From assembly GCA_903821365.1 (NCBI GenBank), contig CAIJKY010000009.1:1-64000 (forward strand): a DNA stretch of 64,000 nt, given 5' to 3'. This DNA comes from an uncultured bacterium. GTDB taxonomy: Bacteria > Patescibacteriota > Saccharimonadia > Saccharimonadales > Saccharimonadaceae. The notes under the pieces were generated by a model, which saw only the letters and a program-made list of their open reading frames with translations, had not been told where the DNA came from and did no database searches. This document shows, piece after piece, positions 59,330 through 64,000 of the stretch (position 1 is its first letter; every line of letters begins with the position of its first letter). The translations under genes and the position numbers were made by a program.

Positions 59330-60634
59330 ATGAGTTTCGTTGATAGCGCAAAAATTACAGTCAAAGCAGGTAACGGTGGCAACGGTGTTGTTAGTTTTCG
59401 ACATGAAATCTATGTTGATAAAGGCGGCCCTGATGGTGGAGATGGTGGTCGCGGTGGCGATATCATATTTGTCGCTAGCCGAAACGTCAACACGCTTGAT
59501 GATTTTCGGTACAAACAAGAAATCAAAGCTGTTGATGGTGGTGCTGGCACAAAACGGCGTCGACATGGGCGTGGCGGCATAGATACGATCGTTAAAGTGC
59601 CTGTTGGAACGCTCGTGATTAACGAAGACACACTCGAGCAAGTGATCGACCTGGCGGCTGATGGCGATGAGTTTGTCGTAGCACATGGCGGCAAAGGCGG
59701 TTTTGGCAATGCTCATTTTGTTTCCTCAACTCGGCAGGTGCCTCGTGTTGCTGAGCTTGGTGAAGAAGGTGAACTGTTTAATTTAAAGTTAGAGCTTAAG
59801 CTGCTAGCTGACGTAGGGTTGGTTGGGCTACCAAACGCTGGTAAATCGACGTTCTTAAGCGTCGTTAGCCATGCACGTCCTGAAATCGCTAATTACCCAT
59901 TTACCACGCTCATTCCACACTTAGGAGTGGCAACTGTCGACGGGACATCACTGTTGGTTGCAGACATTCCGGGCTTGATTGAGGGCGCGAGCGAAGGCAA
60001 GGGCTTGGGTGACCAGTTTCTTCGCCACGTTGAGCGCACGGCAGTACTCCTGCATTTGATTGACGCGTATACGAACGATGTCGCTGAGGCATATACGACC
60101 ATCTGCAAGGAACTAGCAGCATACGATGCCTCTCTTGCAACCCGCCCGCAAGTTGTAGCGCTGACAAAAATCGAAGGACTCGATGATGATATCGTAACGA
60201 TGCAGATGGAAGCAATCCGCGCAGTTGCTGGTAAAGACATTGAGTTACATGCAATTTCATCGACAACAGGGATCGGCGTGACGGAGGTTTTGCGTAGTCT
60301 TAAAACACATGTCGCCGAAGTACGCCAAGCTGCCGCTGAGCGTCAGGCTGAGATTGATGATTCATTGCCAGTTATTACACTCGATGCTCGCGAACAGGAA
60401 GCTGCTTGGCATGTTGAAAAAGACGGCAATGACTTTGTTGTAACAGGCGATAAGATTGAGCGCTTTGCGGCGCGAACAGATTTTGCCAACGTACATGGGG
60501 TGATTCGCCTGCGCGATATCCTGCAAAAAATGGGTATTACGTATGAGCTTGATCGTATGAATGCTAGCGCGACATCACAAATCTATATTGGTGCAGCGCG
60601 GCGGTATCATCTTCAATTTGAGGAAACGCTCTAA
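59330..60634 (+). CDS. obgE: Obg-family ribosome-associated GTPase
   Basis: 434 aa. The glycine-rich Obg domain (1-158) with GGPDGGDGGRGG, the G domain with GLPNAGKST (166-174), DIPG (212-215) and TKIE near 268, and a C-terminal OCT domain (about 355-434). It acts in large-subunit assembly and stress control. The photolyase gene follows two bases after its stop, so both share a transcript. Confidence 0.97.
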   Translation: MSFVDSAKITVKAGNGGNGVVSFRHEIYVDKGGPDGGDGGRGGDIIFVASRNVNTLDDFRYKQEIKAVDGGAGTKRRRHGRGGIDTIVKVPVGTLVINEDTLEQVIDLAADGDEFVVAHGGKGGFGNAHFVSSTRQVPRVAELGEEGELFNLKLELKLLADVGLVGLPNAGKSTFLSVVSHARPEIANYPFTTLIPHLGVATVDGTSLLVADIPGLIEGASEGKGLGDQFLRHVERTAVLLHLIDAYTNDVAEAYTTICKELAAYDASLATRPQVVALTKIEGLDDDIVTMQMEAIRAVAGKDIELHAISSTTGIGVTEVLRSLKTHVAEVRQAAAERQAEIDDSLPVITLDAREQEAAWHVEKDGNDFVVTGDKIERFAARTDFANVHGVIRLRDILQKMGITYELDRMNASATSQIYIGAARRYHLQFEETL

Positions 60635-60636
60635 TT

Positions 60637-62004
60637 ATGCAGTCACAGCGGCTGCATCCGCTTAACGATCACCAAGTACCGCAAGACGGTGCCGCAGTCC
60701 TTTATGTCATGAGTCGTGATGTCCGAGTGCAGGACAACCATGCACTTCTTGCTGCGCAGGCTGCAGCGACAACATTACAACTACCGCTAGTGGTTGCCTT
60801 TATCGCCTATGCCACAAGCGGGCGACGCGCTCGTGAACAGTTCGTGTTTTTATACGAAGGATTGAAAGAAGTGGCATCGGCGCTTGCCGAAAAGAACATT
60901 AGCTTTGTGATCCGTAAAGGCGAAACGCCGCAACGAGCAATCGAATCATTGAGTGCCGAAGTACACCCAGCGGCAATCTATTTTGACTTTTCGCCACTGC
61001 GAGGCCCTGTAAAATTGCACGCGCACATTGCGGCAAGTCAAGCGGTGCCGGTGTTTGAAGTCGATACCCATAATGTTGTCCCCATTTGGGAAGCATCGCC
61101 GAAACAAGAGTTCGCAGCACGGACGATTCGGCCGAAGATACATAAGCGTTTAAATGATTTTTTAGTTGCGCCTTCGACGCTACAGCGGCATAAATATACG
61201 CTCGATGCACCACTCAAAGGGCTATCTTTTGATGATGTAGAGCGTACCATTATTCTCAAGCAAGTAGCGAATGGAACGAAAGTAGCAGCAATACCGGGTG
61301 AAGAGGCGGCACACCACGCGCTTGAGCTATTTATCGCAGAGACACTCCAGGATTATGCTACCCTGCGCAATGACCCGGTGGACGATCATTTATCAGGTTT
61401 GAGTCCGTATCTTCATTATGGCAATCTGAGCAGCCTCCGTGTGGCGCTTGAAGTCTCGGCCGCAGCCAGTCAGAATCCGGCACTCCAAACTGCTGCGGAT
61501 ACGCTGATCGAAGAGATGATTGTTCGCAAAGAGTTGAGTGACAACTTTTGTTATCATAACGCTCATTATGATTCGCTTGAGGGAGCGGCCGACTGGGCAA
61601 ATCGTACGCTTGCCAAACACGAGCATGACCCGCGTGAACATATGTACAGCCTGGAACAACTAGAAAATGCCGAGACTGCCGACCCTGCATGGAACGCGGC
61701 ACAACACCAATTGCGAGCAACGGGGAAAATGCATGGCTATATGCGCATGTACTGGGCGAAAAAGGTACTTGAATGGACCGAGTCGCCGCAGCAAGCTATT
61801 GAATTCTTGCTGTATCTTAATGATTTTTATCATATCGATGGTGGAGACCCAAATGGCTATGTGGGAATTTTATGGTCCGTAGCAGGTCTGCATGATCGAC
61901 CATGGGGCGAGCGAGTGATCTTTGGCCAAATACGATTTATGAATTATGGGGGCCTGAAACGAAAGTTTGCGATTGCTGAATATGAGCGTCGTTGGAATTC
62001 TTGA
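60637..62004 (+). CDS. Class II CPD photolyase
   Basis: 455 aa. The C-terminal half has the class II signature: HDPREHMYSLEQLENAET, WNAAQHQL, GKMHGYMRMYWAKKVLEWT, YLNDFYHIDGGDPNGYVG and HDRPWGERVIFGQIR, which bind FAD and DNA. The N-terminal Rossmann part (18-200) could hold an antenna cofactor. It repairs cyclobutane pyrimidine dimers using blue light, which implies exposure to sunlight. It is cotranscribed with obgE. The stop overlaps a TTGACA-like sequence. Confidence 0.94.
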   Translation: MQSQRLHPLNDHQVPQDGAAVLYVMSRDVRVQDNHALLAAQAAATTLQLPLVVAFIAYATSGRRAREQFVFLYEGLKEVASALAEKNISFVIRKGETPQRAIESLSAEVHPAAIYFDFSPLRGPVKLHAHIAASQAVPVFEVDTHNVVPIWEASPKQEFAARTIRPKIHKRLNDFLVAPSTLQRHKYTLDAPLKGLSFDDVERTIILKQVANGTKVAAIPGEEAAHHALELFIAETLQDYATLRNDPVDDHLSGLSPYLHYGNLSSLRVALEVSAAASQNPALQTAADTLIEEMIVRKELSDNFCYHNAHYDSLEGAADWANRTLAKHEHDPREHMYSLEQLENAETADPAWNAAQHQLRATGKMHGYMRMYWAKKVLEWTESPQQAIEFLLYLNDFYHIDGGDPNGYVGILWSVAGLHDRPWGERVIFGQIRFMNYGGLKRKFAIAEYERRWNS

Positions 62005-62022
62005 CAAAATCAAAAAATATTG

Positions 62023-62051
62023 TTGACAACGTTATTTCGCCGTGCTATTAT
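62023..62051 (+). promoter_or_regulatory. Consensus promoter of the candidate structured RNA
   Basis: TTGACA (62023-62028), exactly 17 bases, and TATTAT (62046-62051). It is among the best promoters in the window, yet no convincing protein gene follows. Confidence 0.75.
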
Positions 62052-62057
62052 TGTCAA

Positions 62058-62830
62058 ATCGTTACGACTTTTCGTCGCTGACGCACCTTTGCAAGTTGAG
62101 AATCAAACGAGTATGATTGATGATTTGTCTCTGTTGGGCTATGTGTGCTGAAGTTTTTTGAGCATAGATAGTCCAACGGAGACGACTACCGGGGAGGCAT
62201 CGTTTTCGCGCTGGACACGTCCAGAGGCGCACGATGGCGCCACCCTATTCCGAACGATAGGAGAGCCGTGGAGTATACCGCTGGCTTTGTCTGACCCAGG
62301 GATCCCAGGACAACACCTGCCTAGGGAACTCACAAAAACTGACGAGAGGAAACGGCATTATCGCACTGATCGCTCGAAGACGGTAGCTCCCGCGCGGGAG
62401 CTGATCGACCAAGACGCCACGCTACGGAAGGGCTTCGCGCCCCGCTCGAAGGCTCCCCAGTGTCCATACATCCGTCCCCCGACGACGCTCGACTACGAAA
62501 GTGTCAGTTCGTAGGCAAGAAGCGTATGTGCCAGCACGCAAAGCTGCCACGCTCAGAGGCATCAAGACGACTTCAGCGTCGTCATCGGCAGAATTGCCGC
62601 CTCAGCGTTCGCTTTGAAAGGCGATGGCTCTGCATCCAGTTGGATGTGGTGTGGGGTTCATGACCCTGCAAGCTGTCGCGCGTCAAGCGAGCCACTTCCC
62701 ATGCGGTACTGGACGGAGGGCCACTTGGGTGTCCTCCGTCCAGTACGGGACTCAGATTCTCAACTTGCATGAATCCATGCATTTTACGTATAGCTGCAAT
62801 GCCAATTTTACTAGGCGATGCAGCTTTTTT
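62058..62830 (+). ncRNA. Candidate large structured non-coding RNA, about 770 nt
   Basis: Between a strong promoter and an intrinsic terminator lies GC-rich DNA (37 G/C in 60 bases at 62221-62280) with at least twelve hairpins. Clear ones are CCTAT/ATAGG (62244-62261), an 18-base palindrome (62385-62402), GGGC/GCCC (62430-62442), CTACGAA/TTCGTAG (62493-62514), GACGAC/GTCGTC (62566-62583), CGGCA/TGCCG (62586-62599), CATCC/GGATG (62633-62646), GGGT/ACCC (62654-62666), a 14-bp stem (62706-62719 with 62733-62746) and GCATG/CATGC (62767-62780). Open frames here are short, have no convincing ribosome binding sites and look unlike proteins. No RNase P, tmRNA or SRP RNA core motif was found. A decayed foreign gene is the main alternative. 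Confidence 0.42.
62793..62830 (+). terminator. Intrinsic terminator before sbcB
   Basis: GCTGCAATGCC (62793-62803) pairs with GGCGATGCAGC (62814-62824) over AATTTTACTA, followed by six T. It closes the candidate RNA and separates it from sbcB. Confidence 0.85.
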
Positions 62831-62858
62831 GTTTGGCCAGGCGTGGTAAGCTAGACGC

Positions 62859-64000
62859 ATGGCCACAACACCCACTCCCCAGCCAACGTTATTTTTCTAT
62901 GACCTTGAAACAAGCGGTATTGATCCACGAAAACAGCGCGTCATGCAGTTTGCAGGACAGCGTACCGACCTCGAACTTAATCTTATTGGTGAGCCATTTA
63001 ATCTCATGGTCGCGTTGAGTGATGAAGTACTACCCGACCCAGGTGCGATCATGGTGACTGGCATCACGCCGCAAAAAGCCGTCGAAGAGGGCTATACTGA
63101 AGCTGAATTTGCCCAAATATTCCAAGATGAAGTGTGTGTGCCTGGCACTACCATCGTTGGTTTTAACAGTGTTCGTTTTGATGATGAGTTTATGCGATAC
63201 ACGTTGTATCGCAATTTTTATGATCCGTATGAATGGGCATGGAAAAATAATTGTTCTCGTTGGGACTTGCTTGACGTCGTGCGCATGACCCGCGCTTTAC
63301 GACCCGAGGGTATTAATTGGCCAGTGACCGCCGAGGGCGCAGCAACGAATCGACTTGAGCTCCTGACAAAAGAGAACGGGTTGGCACATGAAAACGCCCA
63401 CGATGCTTTAAGTGATGTGCTAGCACTGATTGACGTCGCGAAGCTAATCAAGACGAAGCAACCAAAACTTTATGACTATCTGTATAAGATGCGTCATAAA
63501 AAAGAAGTGGAACAGCTGGTTGATCTTAAAAAGGCGCAGCCATTCGTCTATAGCTCGGGTCGCTACCCGAAAGAAACGCTCCATACCACAGTGGCATTTC
63601 CACTTGCTGAAAGCGGGCGCGCAGGGTCGGTATTGGTGTATGACCTGCGACACGATCCAGCCTTATGGATAGATAAGAGTGTTGAAGAGCTGCAGTCGCT
63701 CCGCTTCGTCAAGTGGGAAGATCGCCAAAAGCCTGACTACCAGCCTTTTCCCGTAAAAGAACTAGCCTTCAATAAATGTCCTGCGGTCGCGCCGATTGGG
63801 ACGCTCGACGGACCAACTTGGGAACGGCTTGAGTTGTCGCTTGAAAGTGTAGAGCATCATAAAACCAGCTTGCTAAAAAGCGATCTAGCTAAAAAAATGC
63901 AAGCGGTCTTTGATCGTCAGGCGTTTAAGTCGAGTGACGATGTTGATGCGGCGCTCTATGATGGATTCGTCAATAACGAAGAGGACAAGACAAAAATGCG
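62859..64000 (+). CDS. sbcB: Exodeoxyribonuclease I (partial, runs off the window)
   Basis: 380 codons are visible, open to position 64000. DEDDh exonuclease motifs begin FFYDLETSG with Asp15 and Glu17. The stretches PGAIMVTGITPQKA, GFNSVRFDDEF, NFYDPYEWAWKNN, RWDLLDVVR, LRPEGINWP and NAHDALSDV follow the E. coli ExoI sequence closely. It degrades single-stranded DNA 3' to 5' in mismatch repair and recombination. TAAGCT preceded by TGG lies six bases before the ATG, with no Shine-Dalgarno. Confidence 0.95.
   Translation, partial: MATTPTPQPTLFFYDLETSGIDPRKQRVMQFAGQRTDLELNLIGEPFNLMVALSDEVLPDPGAIMVTGITPQKAVEEGYTEAEFAQIFQDEVCVPGTTIVGFNSVRFDDEFMRYTLYRNFYDPYEWAWKNNCSRWDLLDVVRMTRALRPEGINWPVTAEGAATNRLELLTKENGLAHENAHDALSDVLALIDVAKLIKTKQPKLYDYLYKMRHKKEVEQLVDLKKAQPFVYSSGRYPKETLHTTVAFPLAESGRAGSVLVYDLRHDPALWIDKSVEELQSLRFVKWEDRQKPDYQPFPVKELAFNKCPAVAPIGTLDGPTWERLELSLESVEHHKTSLLKSDLAKKMQAVFDRQAFKSSDDVDAALYDGFVNNEEDKTKM

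Noticed and set aside
62158-62514. 118-codon frame inside the hairpin-rich block
   Set aside because: It begins with TTG, lacks a ribosome binding site, has mixed rare codons and no protein-like pattern, and its course is dictated by perfect inverted repeats, which suits RNA better than protein.
62058-62830. RNase P RNA, tmRNA or SRP RNA
   Set aside because: No GAGGAAAGUCC, no GGUUUCGAC plus CCA-ended acceptor, and no GGAAGGAAGCAGC-type core were seen.
1-64000. CRISPR arrays, rRNA and tRNA genes, insertion sequences
   Set aside because: No regularly spaced repeats, no T-loop/acceptor combinations, no rRNA core sequences and no transposase-like proteins were recognised by eye. A tRNA or covariance scan was not possible here.
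1-64000. Alternative genetic code (UGA as Gly), known in some CPR lineages
   Set aside because: TGA ends full-length conserved proteins here, for example photolyase, HemE-overlapping frames and ATGA-coupled genes, so the standard bacterial code applies.

Overview
The window looks like a chromosome segment of a Candidatus Saccharibacteria (TM7, Patescibacteria/CPR) organism, probably a free-living or environmental lineage. This is inferred from gene content and protein style, not from a marker-gene tree. The segment is densely packed and uses the standard bacterial code, with TGA as stop. It carries a glycolytic block (pyk, pgk, tpiA), actinobacterial-style wall remodelling (an Rpf-type transglycosylase, LysM-CHAP, MltG, Ddl), many secreted proteins with Pro/Thr/Gly linkers, and a shortened AlaRS. 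No rRNA, tRNA or CRISPR array was recognised.

Layout. 0-4.3 kb is accessory: an AT-rich KAP-type membrane NTPase, an SDR, a rifamycin ADP-ribosyltransferase (arr) with a CGNR regulator, and a divergent RidA/AHSA1 pair with a palindromic operator between them. 4.5-12.9 kb holds a two-component system, a PepSY protein, a DUF2127 membrane protein with a BcrC-like PAP2 phosphatase, a membrane-anchored esterase, and an ABC-2 exporter followed by two exported proteins, one with DUF305 repeats. 12.9-16 kb encodes a secreted glycosidase-like protein and a secreted SGNH esterase. 16.1-20.5 kb is a heme operon (hemC-hemD fusion, hemQ, hemE, hemH). 20.5-27.7 kb encodes exported redox proteins: a copper-radical oxidase with all metal and cofactor residues, an excalibur-type protein, an FMN-binding protein with its ApbE flavin transferase, a heme-b/FAD/NAD membrane reductase, and an exported cytochrome b5.

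27.8-46.4 kb mixes small exported proteins, a pilin remnant, PAP2, Ddl, glycolysis, a UvrD/PcrA helicase, Rpf-rsmA, and metG-tatD. 46.5-50.6 kb has cysteine desulfurase-DUF218-mnmA and a secreted PQQ-type sugar dehydrogenase. 50.6-62 kb has alaS, a GC-rich foreign-looking gene, an FtsA-like/large membrane protein/ruvX/mltG operon, LysM-CHAP behind a long structured leader, obgE and a class II photolyase. 62.0-62.85 kb has no convincing protein gene. It is GC-rich and packed with perfect hairpins between a strong promoter and an intrinsic terminator, so it is a candidate structured RNA. The window ends inside sbcB.

Two themes stand out. First, heme, covalent flavin, copper and PQQ enzymes are gathered for work outside the membrane in an organism group usually regarded as fermentative. 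Second, many first genes of operons have a -10 hexamer 6-8 bases before the start codon and no Shine-Dalgarno sequence, which predicts leaderless mRNAs, whereas internal genes use Shine-Dalgarno sites or ATGA overlaps.
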